In this document: positions 1-8,154 of the stretch, piece by piece | Layout: each line of letters opens with the position of its first letter | How positions within the stretch are numbered: position 1 is the first letter of the stretch | Origin: Endozoicomonas sp. 4G | Lineage (GTDB): Bacteria > Pseudomonadota > Gammaproteobacteria > Pseudomonadales > Endozoicomonadaceae | Assembly: GCF_023822025.1 (NCBI RefSeq) | Contig: NZ_CP082909.1 | Coordinates: 744,001 to 808,000 of the forward strand | Length of the DNA stretch: 64,000 bases | Reading direction: 5' to 3' | Translations under genes and position numbers: made by a program | Notes under the pieces: generated by a model | Seen by the model: the letters and a program-made list of their open reading frames with translations, nothing else | Databases searched by the model: none | Told to the model about the DNA's origin: nothing

Positions 1-422
1 GCACAATACTCACTGAATTCGTTTAATGCTCGAAAAGAATCAGGTGTTGTGTTTACACACAGGACATCTGTTTCGGTATCAGTTTCGTCTTCTTCAGGAC
101 TGCTGTTGCTGTTTTCATCAGAGGTACCCTTGTCTTCACTGTCACTGTCTTCGCTGTAGGCACTATCATCAGAGGCTGCCCGACGGTAAGTCCTGGCTTC
201 GACGCCAGAGTCAGGAGAAAAGCAATAGCGAGTGTCTGGCTTTAACAGGATGTGATCATGGAAGCGAACCCGTGGCATGTCGAAGTGGGACCATTCAATA
301 AGCACCTTGTCGACAGCCAGAGCGAAGAGCAAAGACAACCTGTTTTCCTGAGCGTGGCCATTAGAGCAATGCACAGAAAAAGCAACGGCCAGAGTCAAAA
401 TCAATGGTTTTTTCAATAGCAA
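1..422 (-). CDS. ZF1: secreted zinc-finger family protein, N-terminal part (cut by window edge)
   Basis: Only the first 140 or so codons lie in the window; the finger region and stop are beyond position 1. The reading frame opens at TTG (422-420) with signal peptide MLLKKPLILTLAVAFSVHC and a probable signal peptidase I site after GHA. The family acidic region follows. The stretch is almost base-for-base the same as the 5' part of ZF2 (offset 1629), with only a couple of substitutions seen, so it is a very recent duplicate. Function of the missing part is inferred from ZF2. Confidence 0.8.
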   Translation of the reverse strand, partial: MLLKKPLILTLAVAFSVHCSNGHAQENRLSLLFALAVDKVLIEWSHFDMPRVRFHDHILLKPDTRYCFSPDSGVEARTYRRAASDDSAYSEDSDSEDKGTSDENSNSSPEEDETDTETDVLCVNTTPDSFRALNEFSEYC

Positions 423-640
423 GGATTGGCTTCCCAGTCGTTGAACGCTTTATTGAAAATTCAGGTTAGTCAAAATCTGGAAAGAGGTCCGAGGTTTCTT
501 TGTGGCGGGTTGGGAGATGGATCATTCTTTGTCAGCCTTCTTTCTTTTCTTGTTAGATGGCGGCTGGTCGTACGCTTTTCTTTTGGGTCTCTTGAGTCTC
601 TGTTCGGCAGACAGGTGGGACTGTTTGTGCCTTTTCAGAT
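1..640. repeat. Direct repeat: ZF1 5' part plus ZF2 3' end, near-identical to 1630-2269
   Basis: Positions 1-640 match 1630-2269 at a constant offset of 1629 with only a few base changes (for example in the codons around 71 and 285). The repeat covers the acidic region, signal peptide, the roughly 99-bp intergenic module and the last finger plus tail of the next gene. A repeat unit that spans the gene junction is the footprint of unequal crossing-over or gene conversion inside the array. Confidence 0.85.
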
Positions 641-2051
641 CGCTCGCCCGGTCGGTGCTGTAACTACAGTGCTCATGGTCACACTGGTGCACCCTGGCTC
701 TCTGGTCGTAAGGCAGGTGGGTCTGTTTGTGCGTTTTCAGACTGTCCCTGTGGTAAGTGCTGAAGTCACAGCCCTGATGGTCACACTGGTTCAACTTGGG
801 TCTCTGGTCGGCAGGCAGGTGGATCTGTTTGTGCCTTTTCAGATCGCCCGGCCGGTCGGTGCTGTAATTGCAGCCCTCATGGTCACACTGGCGCACCCCG
901 GCTCTCTGGTTGGCAGGCAGGTGGGTTTTTTTGTGCATTTTCAGATTGGTCTTCCGATCGGAACGGTAGTTGCAGCCCTCATGGTCACACTGTTGAGCCT
1001 TGGCTCTCTGGTCGGCAGGCAGGTGCGTTTGTTTGTGCTTTTTTAGATGGTCCGCTCGGTCGGAGCGGTAGTTGCAGTCCTTAAGGTCACACTGGTGCAC
1101 TTTGGGTCTCCTGGGTCTCTGGTCGGCAGGCAGGTGGGTCTGTTTGTGTAGTTTCAGACTGCCCTTGTAGTCGGTTCTGAAGTTGCAGCCCTCATGGTCA
1201 CACTGGTGCACCTTGGGTCTCTGGTCGGCAGGCAGGTGGACCCGCTTGTGTACTCTCAGATTGTTCGCCGCGTTGGTTTTATAGTTGCAGCTCTCATGGT
1301 CACAGTGGTGCACCCTGAGTCTCTGGTCGATAGGCAGGTGGGTCTGTTTGTGCCTTTTCAGATTGCCCGACTGGTTGGAGCTGTAATCGCAGCCCTCATG
1401 GTCACAGTAGCGCATCTTGGGTTTCTTGATTCTCTGGTCGATAGGCAAGTGGGCCTGTTTGTGCTTGTTCAGATCGCTCCTCCGGTCGGTGCTGTAATCG
1501 CAGCCCTGATGGTCACACTGATACGTCTTGGGTCTCTGGTCAGCAGACCGGTGGGTTTGTTTTTGTGTTTTCAGGGGTATTTCACTGTCTGAAGAGGACT
1601 CCTGGCTAATCATTTTCAGTCTCAGAGTCGCACAATACTCACTGAATTCGTTTAATGCTCGAAAAGAATCAGGTGTTGTGTTTACACACAGGACATCCGT
1701 TTCGGTATCAGTTTCGTCTTCTTCAGGACTGCTGTTGCTGTTTTCATCAGAGGTACCCTTGTCTTCACTGTCACTGTCTTCGCTGTAGGCACTATCATCA
1801 GAGGCTGCCCGACGGTAAGTCCTGGCTTCGACGCCAGAGTCAGGAGAAAAGCAATAGCGAGTGTCTGGCTTTAACAGGATGTGATCATGGAAGCGAACCC
1901 GTGGCATGTCGAAGTAGGACCATTCAATAAGCACCTTGTCGACAGCCAGAGCGAAGAGCAAAGACAACCTGTTTTCCTGAGCGTGGCCATTAGAGCAATG
2001 CACAGAAAAAGCAACGGCCAGAGTCAAAATCAATGGTTTTTTCAATAGCAA
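522..2051 (-). CDS. ZF2: secreted C2H2 zinc-finger protein, 9 fingers, nuclear-targeting tail
   Basis: 509 aa from TTG at 2051; GGGAAG lies 7 nt upstream as a possible ribosome site. Signal peptide residues 1-24 (cleavage expected GHA/QEN), acidic Ser/Asp/Glu region about 75-120, then nine C-x4-C-x12-H-x3-H fingers. The helix residues (-1 to +6) are RRSDLNK, QSGNLKR, AANNLRV, YKGSLKL, RADHLKK, RKTNLKM, RPGDLKR, HRDSLKT, RASDLKR. Linkers follow HLPADQR with optional RPK insertions. The C-terminus ends in KRKAYDQPPSNKKRKK, a bipartite NLS pattern. Fingers 4-7 are shared as a block with ZF4. Likely an exported DNA-binding effector; role inferred. Confidence 0.85.
   Translation of the reverse strand: MLLKKPLILTLAVAFSVHCSNGHAQENRLSLLFALAVDKVLIEWSYFDMPRVRFHDHILLKPDTRYCFSPDSGVEARTYRRAASDDSAYSEDSDSEDKGTSDENSNSSPEEDETDTETDVLCVNTTPDSFRALNEFSEYCATLRLKMISQESSSDSEIPLKTQKQTHRSADQRPKTYQCDHQGCDYSTDRRSDLNKHKQAHLPIDQRIKKPKMRYCDHEGCDYSSNQSGNLKRHKQTHLPIDQRLRVHHCDHESCNYKTNAANNLRVHKRVHLPADQRPKVHQCDHEGCNFRTDYKGSLKLHKQTHLPADQRPRRPKVHQCDLKDCNYRSDRADHLKKHKQTHLPADQRAKAQQCDHEGCNYRSDRKTNLKMHKKTHLPANQRAGVRQCDHEGCNYSTDRPGDLKRHKQIHLPADQRPKLNQCDHQGCDFSTYHRDSLKTHKQTHLPYDQRARVHQCDHEHCSYSTDRASDLKRHKQSHLSAEQRLKRPKRKAYDQPPSNKKRKKADKE
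841..1240. repeat. Shared finger cassette, copy A (matches 4117-4516)
   Basis: About 400 bp of ZF2, covering fingers 4-7, align without gaps to ZF4 at offset 3276; I saw one clear mismatch inside the block (near 1107 versus 4383). The flanking fingers differ, so this is a moved or converted internal cassette rather than simple descent of the whole gene. Confidence 0.85.
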
Positions 2052-2150
2052 GGATTGGCTTCCCAGTCGTTGAACGCTTTATTGAAAATTCAGGTTAGTC
2101 AAAATCTGGAAAGAGGTTCGAGGTTTCTTTGTGGCGGGTTGGGAGATGGA
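2052..2150 (-). promoter_or_regulatory. Conserved intergenic module of the ZF array (representative copy)
   Basis: Nearly every ZF gene is preceded by a similar 80-100 bp module. Read on the minus strand it carries TTTTGACTAACCTGA followed by an AT-rich stretch and CTGGGAAGCC just before the TTG start. TTGACT resembles a -35 box, but no convincing -10 is visible at normal spacing. No hairpin terminator separates the genes. Other copies lie at 423-521, 3579-3677, 5106-5202, 6238-6336, 8056-8154, 9478-9576, 10810-10907, 16702-16796, 24545-24643 and 26573-26671. It could be a per-gene promoter or only a conserved leader inside a long transcript. Confidence 0.45.
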
Positions 2151-3578
2151 TCATTCTTTGTCAGCCTTCTTTCTTTTCTTGTTAGATGGCGGCTGGTCGT
2201 ACGCTTTTCTTTTGGGTCTCTTGAGTCTCTGTTCGGCAGACAGGTGGGACTGTTTGTGCCTTTTCAGATTGCTCGCCTGGCTGGTTATGTAGTTGCAGTC
2301 CTCATGGTCACACTGGTGAACCTTGGCTCTCTGGTCGACAGGCAGGTGGGTCTGTTTGTGTATTGTCAAACTGTTCGCCACGTCGGTGTTGTAGTTGCAG
2401 CCCTCATGGTCACAGTGATGCACCCTGATTCTCTGGTCGGCAGGCAGGTGGGTCTGTTTGTGCCTTTTCAGATTGCCTGCCATGTCGGTGTTGTAGTTGC
2501 AGCCCTCATGGTCACACTGGTGCACCTTGGATCTTTTGGGTCTCAGGTCGGCAGGCAGGTGGGTCTGTTTGTGCCTTTTCAGATTGCTTGCCAGGTCGGT
2601 GTTGTAGTTGCAACCCTCATGGTCACACTGATGCTCCTTGGGTCTTTTGGGTCTCAGGTCGGCAGGCAGGTGGATCTGATTATGTTTTTTCAGATCGTCC
2701 ACCCGGTGGGTACTGTAGCTGCAGCCCTCATGGTCACACTGGTGCACCTTGGGTCTTATGGGCCTCTGGTCGGCAGGCAGGTGAGTCCGTTTGTGTTTTT
2801 TCAGACGGCTTGCCACGTCGGAGTTGTAGTTGCAGCCCTTATGGTCACACTGGTGCACCCTGATTCTCAGGTCGGCAGGAAGGTGGGTCTGTTCGTGCCT
2901 TTTCAGATTGTTTGCCATGTCGGTTTTGTAGTTGCAGCCCTCATGGTCACACTGGTGCACTTTGGATCTTTTGGGTCTCAGGTCGGCAGGCAGGTGGGTC
3001 TGTTTGTGCCTTTTCAGATTGCTCGTCTGGTTGGTGCTGTAGTTACAGCCCTCATGGTCACACTGGTGCACCTTGGACCTTTTGGGTCTCCGGTCGGCAG
3101 GCAGGTGAATCGCCCCTGACCCAGTGGCTATTTCACTGTCTGAAGTGTGCTCCTGGTTAATCATTCTCAGTCTTAGAGTCGCACAGTACTCACTGAATTC
3201 GTTTAATGCTCGAAAAGCATCAGGTGTCGTGTTTACACACTGAACATCCGTTTCGGTATCAGTTTCATCTTCTTCGGAACGGTTGTCGCTTTCATCACAG
3301 GTGCTACTGTCTTCGGTGCCACTGTCTTCGCTGTAGGCACTATCATCGGCGGCTTCGACACCGGAGTCAGGAGAAAAGCCATAGCGGAGGGCTGGTTTTA
3401 AGAGGATGTCATCATCGAAGCAAAACTGTGGCATGTCGAAGCGGTACCATTCAATAAGCGCCTTGCCGACAGTCAGAGGGAAGAGCAAAGACAACCTGCT
3501 TTCCTGAGCGTGGCCTTTGGAGCAATGCATAGAAAAAGCAACGGCCAGAGTCAAAATCAATGGTTTTTTCAATAGCAA
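2151..3578 (-). CDS. ZF3: secreted C2H2 zinc-finger protein, 8 fingers
   Basis: 475 aa, TTG start. Signal peptide intact (SMHCSKGHA/QES). The acidic region is slightly shorter than in ZF2. Eight fingers with helices QTSNLKR, MANNLKR, VASRLKK, RVDDLKK, LASNLKR, MAGNLKR, VANSLTI, QASNLKR: a set enriched in hydrophobic residues at helix position -1 and in Asn at +3, unlike the Arg-rich set of ZF4. Most linkers carry the long form with RPKRSK or RPKRPK. The tail is the complete KRKAYDQPPSNKKRKK type. The upstream linker to the first finger begins HLPADRRPK, shared with ZF4-ZF7. Confidence 0.85.
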   Translation of the reverse strand: MLLKKPLILTLAVAFSMHCSKGHAQESRLSLLFPLTVGKALIEWYRFDMPQFCFDDDILLKPALRYGFSPDSGVEAADDSAYSEDSGTEDSSTCDESDNRSEEDETDTETDVQCVNTTPDAFRALNEFSEYCATLRLRMINQEHTSDSEIATGSGAIHLPADRRPKRSKVHQCDHEGCNYSTNQTSNLKRHKQTHLPADLRPKRSKVHQCDHEGCNYKTDMANNLKRHEQTHLPADLRIRVHQCDHKGCNYNSDVASRLKKHKRTHLPADQRPIRPKVHQCDHEGCSYSTHRVDDLKKHNQIHLPADLRPKRPKEHQCDHEGCNYNTDLASNLKRHKQTHLPADLRPKRSKVHQCDHEGCNYNTDMAGNLKRHKQTHLPADQRIRVHHCDHEGCNYNTDVANSLTIHKQTHLPVDQRAKVHQCDHEDCNYITSQASNLKRHKQSHLSAEQRLKRPKRKAYDQPPSNKKRKKADKE

Positions 3579-3677
3579 GGGTTGGCTTCCCAGTCGTTGA
3601 ACTGTTTATTGGAAATACAGGTTAGTAAAAATCTGGAAAGAGGTCGGAGGTTTCTTTGCGGCGAGTTGGGAGATGGA

Positions 3678-5105
3678 TCATTCTTTGTCAGCCTTCTTTC
3701 TTTTCTTGTTAGATGGCGGCTGGTCATGCGCTTTTCTTTTGGGTCTCTTGAGTCTCTGGTCGGCAGGGAGGTGGGTCTGTTTGTGCATTTTCAGACTGCC
3801 ACTGTGGTTGGTTCTGTAGTTGCAGCCCTCATGGTCACACTGGTATGCCCTGGGTCTCTGGTCTTTAGGCAGGTGGGTCTGCTTATGTTTTTTCAGATCT
3901 TCCGCCCGACTGCTACTGTAGCTGCAGCCCGCATGGTCACAATGGTGCACCTTGGGTTGCTTGGGTCTCTGGTCGGCAGGCAGGTGCGTTTGTTTGTGCT
4001 TTTTTAGATGGTCCGCTCGGTCGGAGCGGTAGTTGCAGTCCTCAAGGTCACACTGGTGCACTTTGGGTTTCCTGGGTCTCTGGTCGGCAGGCAGGTGGGT
4101 CTGTTTGTGCCTTTTCAGATCGCCCGGCCGGTCGGTGCTGTAATTGCAGCCCTCATGGTCACACTGGCGCACCCCGGCTCTCTGGTTGGCAGGCAGGTGG
4201 GTTTTTTTGTGCATTTTCAGATTGGTCTTCCGATCGGAACGGTAGTTGCAGCCCTCATGGTCACACTGTTGAGCCTTGGCTCTCTGGTCGGCAGGCAGGT
4301 GCGTTTGTTTGTGCTTTTTTAGATGGTCCGCTCGGTCGGAGCGGTAGTTGCAGTCCTTAAGGTCACACTGGTGCACTTTGGGTTTCCTGGGTCTCTGGTC
4401 GGCAGGCAGGTGGGTCTGTTTGTGTAGTTTCAGACTGCCCTTGTAGTCGGTTCTGAAGTTGCAGCCCTCATGGTCACACTGGTGCACCTTGGGTCTCTGG
4501 TCGGCAGGCAGGTGGATCTGCTTGTGCCTTTTCAGATAGCTCGCCCATCTGGTGTTGTAGTTGCAGCCTTCATGGTCACACTGGTGCAGCTTGGTTTTCT
4601 TGGGTCTCCGGTCGGCAGGCAGGTGAATCGCCTCTGACCCAGTGGTTATTTCACTGTCTGAAGTGTGCTCCTGGTTAATCATTCTCAGTCTTAGAGTCGC
4701 ACAGTACTCACTGAATTCGTTTAATGCTTGAAAAGGATCAGGTGTCGTGTTTATAAAATGAACATCCGTTTCGGTATCCGTTTCGTCTTCTTCAGGGCTG
4801 CTGTCGCTGTTTTCATCAGAGGCACTCTTGTCTTCACTGTTACAATAATCATCAGAGGCTGCCCGACGGTAAGTCTTGGCTTCGACGCCACAGTCAGGAG
4901 AAAAGCCATAGTGAGTGTCAGGCTTTAAGAGGATGTCATCATCGAAGCAAACCCGTGGCATGTCGAAGTGGTGCCATTCAATAAGCACCTTGCCGACAGT
5001 CAGAGTGAAGAGCAAAGGCAACCTGTTTTCCTGAGCGTGGCCTTTGGAGCAATGCACAGAAAAAGCAACGGCCAGAGTCAAAATCAATGGTTTTTTCAAT
5101 AGCAA
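3678..5105 (-). CDS. ZF4: secreted C2H2 zinc-finger protein, 8 fingers, hosts the shared cassette
   Basis: 475 aa, TTG start, intact signal peptide (CSKGHA/QEN). Helices: WASYLKR, YKGSLKL, RADHLKK, RKTNLKM, RPGDLKR, RADHLKK, RAEDLKK, HSGSLKM. Fingers 2-5 are the cassette shared with ZF2. Finger 6 repeats the RADHLKK helix in the variant with CDLEDC, which also opens the finger regions of ZF5 and occurs in ZF6, so this gene is a mosaic of at least two sources. Finger 1 (WASYLKR) is the same first finger as in ZF7 and ZF8. The tail has KRKAHDQPPSNKKRKK. Confidence 0.85.
   Translation of the reverse strand: MLLKKPLILTLAVAFSVHCSKGHAQENRLPLLFTLTVGKVLIEWHHFDMPRVCFDDDILLKPDTHYGFSPDCGVEAKTYRRAASDDYCNSEDKSASDENSDSSPEEDETDTETDVHFINTTPDPFQALNEFSEYCATLRLRMINQEHTSDSEITTGSEAIHLPADRRPKKTKLHQCDHEGCNYNTRWASYLKRHKQIHLPADQRPKVHQCDHEGCNFRTDYKGSLKLHKQTHLPADQRPRKPKVHQCDLKDCNYRSDRADHLKKHKQTHLPADQRAKAQQCDHEGCNYRSDRKTNLKMHKKTHLPANQRAGVRQCDHEGCNYSTDRPGDLKRHKQTHLPADQRPRKPKVHQCDLEDCNYRSDRADHLKKHKQTHLPADQRPKQPKVHHCDHAGCSYSSSRAEDLKKHKQTHLPKDQRPRAYQCDHEGCNYRTNHSGSLKMHKQTHLPADQRLKRPKRKAHDQPPSNKKRKKADKE
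4117..4516. repeat. Shared finger cassette, copy B (matches 841-1240)
   Basis: Second copy of the four-finger block. Its ends fall within the constant HLPADQR linker and finger framework sequence, which is repeated in every finger and so provides homology for recombination. Confidence 0.85.
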
Positions 5106-5202
5106 GGATTAGCTTCCAGTCGTTGAGCTGTTTATTGGAAATACAGGTTAGTAAAAATATGGAAAGAGATCGGAGGTTTTTTTGAGGCGAGTTGGGAGAT
5201 GA

Positions 5203-6237
5203 TCATTCTTTATCATTCTTCTTTCTTTTCTTGTTAGATGGCGGCTGGTCATACACTTTTCTTTTGGGTCTCTTGAGTCTCTGGTCGGCAGGCAGGTGGG
5301 TCTGAATGTGCCTTTTCAGATTGCCCGCCTGGATGGTTGTGTAGTTGCAGCCCTCATGGTCACACTGGTGAGCCTTGGGTCTCTGGTCGGCAGGCAGGTG
5401 GGTCTGTTTGTGCATTTTCAGAGTGCTACCGTAGTCGGTTCTGTAGTTGCAGCCCTGATGGTCACACTGGTGCACCTTAAGTCTTTGGTCGTCAGGCAGG
5501 TGGGTCTGCTTATGCTTTTTCAGATCGTCCGCCCGGTTGGTACTGTAGCTGCAGCCCTTATGGTCACAATGGTGCACCTTGGGTTTCTTGGGTCTCTGGT
5601 CGGCAGGCAGGTGCGTTTGTTTGTGCTTTTTTAGATGGTCTGCTCGGTCGGAGCGGTAGTTGCAGTCCTCAAGGTCACACTGGTGCACTTTGGGTTTCTT
5701 GGGTCTCAGGTCGGCAGGCAGGTGAATCGCCCCTGACCCAGTGGCTATTTCACTGTCTGAAGTGGGCTCCTGGTTAATCATTCTCAGTCTTAGAGTCGCA
5801 CAGTACTCACTGAATTCGTTTAATGCTTGAAAAGGATCAGGTGTCGTGTTTACACACTGAACATCCGTTTCGGTATCAGTTTTGTCTTCTTCAGGGCTGT
5901 TGTTGCTGTTTTCATCAGAGGTACCCTTGTCTTCACTGTCACTGTCACTGTCACTGTCACTGTCTTCGCTGTAGGCACTATCATCAGAGGCTGCCCGACG
6001 GTAAGTCCTGGCTTCGACGCCAGAGTCCGGAGAAAAGCCATAGCGAGTGTCTGGCTTTAAAAGGAGGTCATCATCGAAGCAAACCCGAGGCATGTCGAAG
6101 TGGTGCCATTCAATAAGCACCTTGCCGACAGTCAGAGTGAAGAGCAAAGACAACCTGTTTTCCTGAGCGTGGCCTTTGGAGCAATGCACAGAAAAAGCAA
6201 CGGCCAGAGTCAAAATCAATGGTTTTTTCAATAGCAA
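5203..6237 (-). CDS. ZF5: secreted C2H2 zinc-finger protein, 4 fingers
   Basis: 344 aa, the shortest intact member of the left array region, with TTG start and a complete signal peptide. The acidic region has an SD dipeptide run encoded by a 6-bp microsatellite at 5934-5963. Four fingers: RADHLKK, RADDLKK, YGSTLKM, QAGNLKR. The first three occur in the same order in ZF6 (its fingers 3-5), again pointing to block exchange. The tail reads KRKVYDQPPSNKKRKK followed by NDKE. Small finger number suggests loss by unequal crossing-over between fingers. Confidence 0.85.
   Translation of the reverse strand: MLLKKPLILTLAVAFSVHCSKGHAQENRLSLLFTLTVGKVLIEWHHFDMPRVCFDDDLLLKPDTRYGFSPDSGVEARTYRRAASDDSAYSEDSDSDSDSDSEDKGTSDENSNNSPEEDKTDTETDVQCVNTTPDPFQALNEFSEYCATLRLRMINQEPTSDSEIATGSGAIHLPADLRPKKPKVHQCDLEDCNYRSDRADHLKKHKQTHLPADQRPKKPKVHHCDHKGCSYSTNRADDLKKHKQTHLPDDQRLKVHQCDHQGCNYRTDYGSTLKMHKQTHLPADQRPKAHQCDHEGCNYTTIQAGNLKRHIQTHLPADQRLKRPKRKVYDQPPSNKKRKKNDKE
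5934..5963. repeat. 6-bp microsatellite coding for (Ser-Asp)n in ZF5
   Basis: Five tandem copies of a cactgt-type hexamer, in frame, coding for alternating Ser and Asp in the acidic region. Slippage here would change acidic-region length in steps of two residues without breaking the frame. Confidence 0.8.
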
Positions 6238-6336
6238 GGATTGGCTTCCCAGTCGTTGAGCTGTTTATTGGAAATACAGGTTAGTAAAAATCTGGAAAGA
6301 GGTCGGAGGTTTCTTTACGGCGGGTTGGGAGATGGA

Positions 6337-8055
6337 TCATTCTTTATCGTCCTTCTTTCTTTTTTTATTAGATGGCGGCTGGTCGTACGCTTTTCTTTTG
6401 GGTCTCTGGTTGGCAGGCAGGTGGGTCTGAATGTGCATTTTCAGATGGCCCAGCTGAACGGTACTGTAGTTGCAGCCTTCATGGTCACACTGGTGCACCT
6501 TGGATCTTTTGGGTCTCTGGTCGGCAGGCAGGTGGGTCTGTTTGTGCGTTTTTAGACTGTTCGCTCGATTGGTGCTGAAGTTGCAGCCCTCATGGTCACA
6601 CTGGTGTACCTTGGGCCTCTGGTCGGCAGGCAGGTGGATTTGTTTGTGTCTTTTCAGACTGCCTCTGTAGTCGGTTCTGTACTTGCAGCCCTCATGGTTA
6701 CACTGGTGCACCTTGGGTCTTATGGGCCTCTGGTCGGCAGGGAGGTGGGTCCGTTTGTGTATTTTCAGACTGCTTGCCACGTCGGTGTTGTAGTTGCAGT
6801 CCTTATGGTCACAGTGATGCACCCTGATTCTCTGGTCGGCAGGCAGGTGGGTCTGTTTGTGCATTTTCAGAGTGCTACCGTAGTCGGTTCTGTAGTTGCA
6901 GCCCTCATGGTCACACTGGTGCACCTTAAGTCTTTGGTCGGCAGGCAGGTGGGTCTGTTTGTGCATTTTCAGAGTGCTACCGTAGTCGGTTCTGTAGTTG
7001 CAGCCCTCATGGTCACACTGGTGCACCTTAAGTCTTTGGTCGTCAGGCAGGTGGGTCTGCTTATGCTTTTTCAGATCGTCCGCCCGGTTGGTACTGTAGC
7101 AGCAGCCCTTATGGTCACAATGGTGCACCTTGGGTTTCTTGGGTCTCTGGTCGGCAGGCAGGTGCGTTTGTTTGTGCTTTTTTAGATGGTCTGCTCGGTC
7201 GGAGCGGTAGTTGCAGTCCTCAAGGTCACACTGGTGCACTTTGGGTTTCTTGGGTCTCCGGTCGTCAGGCAGGTGGGTCTGAATGTGCCTTTTCAGATTG
7301 CCCGCCAGGTTGGTGCTGTAGTCGCAGCCCTCATGGTCACACTGGTGCACTTTGGATCTTTTGGGTCTCAGGTCGGCAGGCAGGTGGGTCTGTTTGTGCC
7401 TTTTCAGATTGCTCGTCTGGTTGGTGCTGTAGTTACAGTCCTCATGGTCACACTGGTGCACCTTGGATCTTTTGGGTCTCCGGTCGGCTGGCAGGTGAAT
7501 CGCCCCTGACCCAGTGGCCATTTCACTGTCTGAAGTGTGCTCCTGGTTAATCATTCTCAGTCTTAGAGTCGCACAGTACTCACTGAATTCGTTTAATGCT
7601 TGAAAAGGATCAGGTGTCGTGTTTACACACTGAACATCCGTTTCGTCTTCTTCAGGGCTGTTGTTGCTGTTTTCATCAGAGGCACCCTTGTCTTCACTGT
7701 CACTGTCTTCGCTGTCACTGTCTTCGCTGTCACTGTCTTCGCTGTCACTGTCTTCGCTGTCACTGTCTTCGCTGTCACTGTCTTCGCTGTAGGCACTATC
7801 ATCAGAGGCTGCCCGACGGTAAGTCCTGGCTTCGACGCCAGAGTCCGGAGAAAAGCCATAGCGAGTGTCTGGCTTTAAAAGGAGGTCATCATCGAAGCAA
7901 ACCCGTGGCATGTCGAAGTGGTACCATTCAATAAGCGCCTTGCCGACAGTCAGAGTGAAGAGCAAAGGCAACCTGTTTTCCTGAGCGTGGCCTTTGGAGC
8001 AATGCACAGAAAAAGCAACGGCCAGAGTCAAAATCAATGGTTTATTCAATAGCAA
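6337..8055 (-). CDS. ZF6: secreted C2H2 zinc-finger protein, 10 fingers, expanded acidic repeat
   Basis: 572 aa, TTG start (MLLNK variant), intact signal peptide. The acidic region contains an expanded SDSED run from a 15-bp tandem repeat. Ten fingers: QTSNLKR, LAGNLKR, RADHLKK, RADDLKK, YGSTLKM, YGSTLKM, VASSLKI, YRGSLKR, RANSLKT, QLGHLKM. Fingers 5 and 6 are a perfect tandem duplicate with a 102-bp (34-residue) period. Finger 4 has a third Cys (CCY) in place of Ser or Asn. The tail is complete, ending KKDDKE. Confidence 0.85.
   Translation of the reverse strand: MLLNKPLILTLAVAFSVHCSKGHAQENRLPLLFTLTVGKALIEWYHFDMPRVCFDDDLLLKPDTRYGFSPDSGVEARTYRRAASDDSAYSEDSDSEDSDSEDSDSEDSDSEDSDSEDSDSEDKGASDENSNNSPEEDETDVQCVNTTPDPFQALNEFSEYCATLRLRMINQEHTSDSEMATGSGAIHLPADRRPKRSKVHQCDHEDCNYSTNQTSNLKRHKQTHLPADLRPKRSKVHQCDHEGCDYSTNLAGNLKRHIQTHLPDDRRPKKPKVHQCDLEDCNYRSDRADHLKKHKQTHLPADQRPKKPKVHHCDHKGCCYSTNRADDLKKHKQTHLPDDQRLKVHQCDHEGCNYRTDYGSTLKMHKQTHLPADQRLKVHQCDHEGCNYRTDYGSTLKMHKQTHLPADQRIRVHHCDHKDCNYNTDVASSLKIHKRTHLPADQRPIRPKVHQCNHEGCKYRTDYRGSLKRHKQIHLPADQRPKVHQCDHEGCNFSTNRANSLKTHKQTHLPADQRPKRSKVHQCDHEGCNYSTVQLGHLKMHIQTHLPANQRPKRKAYDQPPSNKKRKKDDKE
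6841..7044. repeat. Tandem duplication of one finger unit in ZF6 (102-bp period)
   Basis: The unit beginning at 6841 recurs at 6943 with no base difference that I could see until the unit ends, giving two identical YGSTLKM fingers. It is a fresh duplication and shows that single fingers are a unit of change. Confidence 0.85.
7701..7790. repeat. 15-bp tandem repeat, 6 copies, coding for SDSED in ZF6
   Basis: Six perfect copies of cactgtcttcgctgt. On the minus strand each codes for five acidic/serine residues. The same position in ZF1, ZF2, ZF7 and ZF15 has one to two copies, so this is a length-variable site. Confidence 0.9.
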
Positions 8056-8154
8056 GGATTGGCTTCCCAGTCGTTAAGCTGTTTATTGGAAGTTCAGGTT
8101 AGTCAAAATCTGGAAAGAGGTCGGAGGTTTCTTTGCGGCGGGTTGGGAGATGGA

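Noticed and set aside
2055-3119. Long plus-strand open frames antisense to the ZF genes (also at 426-1046, 6592-7185, 8299-8994, 11154-12041, 22913-23797, 24632-25825 and elsewhere), rich in VGRQVGLFVPFQ and AALMVTLVH repeats
   Set aside because: They are the exact complement of the finger repeats. Their repeat pattern follows from the finger frame, they stop and start irregularly, and they have no ribosome sites or domain. The minus-strand frames have signal peptide, zinc ligands and conserved ends.
522-3119. Regular 100-bp repeats that could be mistaken for a CRISPR array
   Set aside because: The periodic units are coding finger units with continuous open frames, repeats are too long and imperfect, and there are no unique spacers or cas genes.
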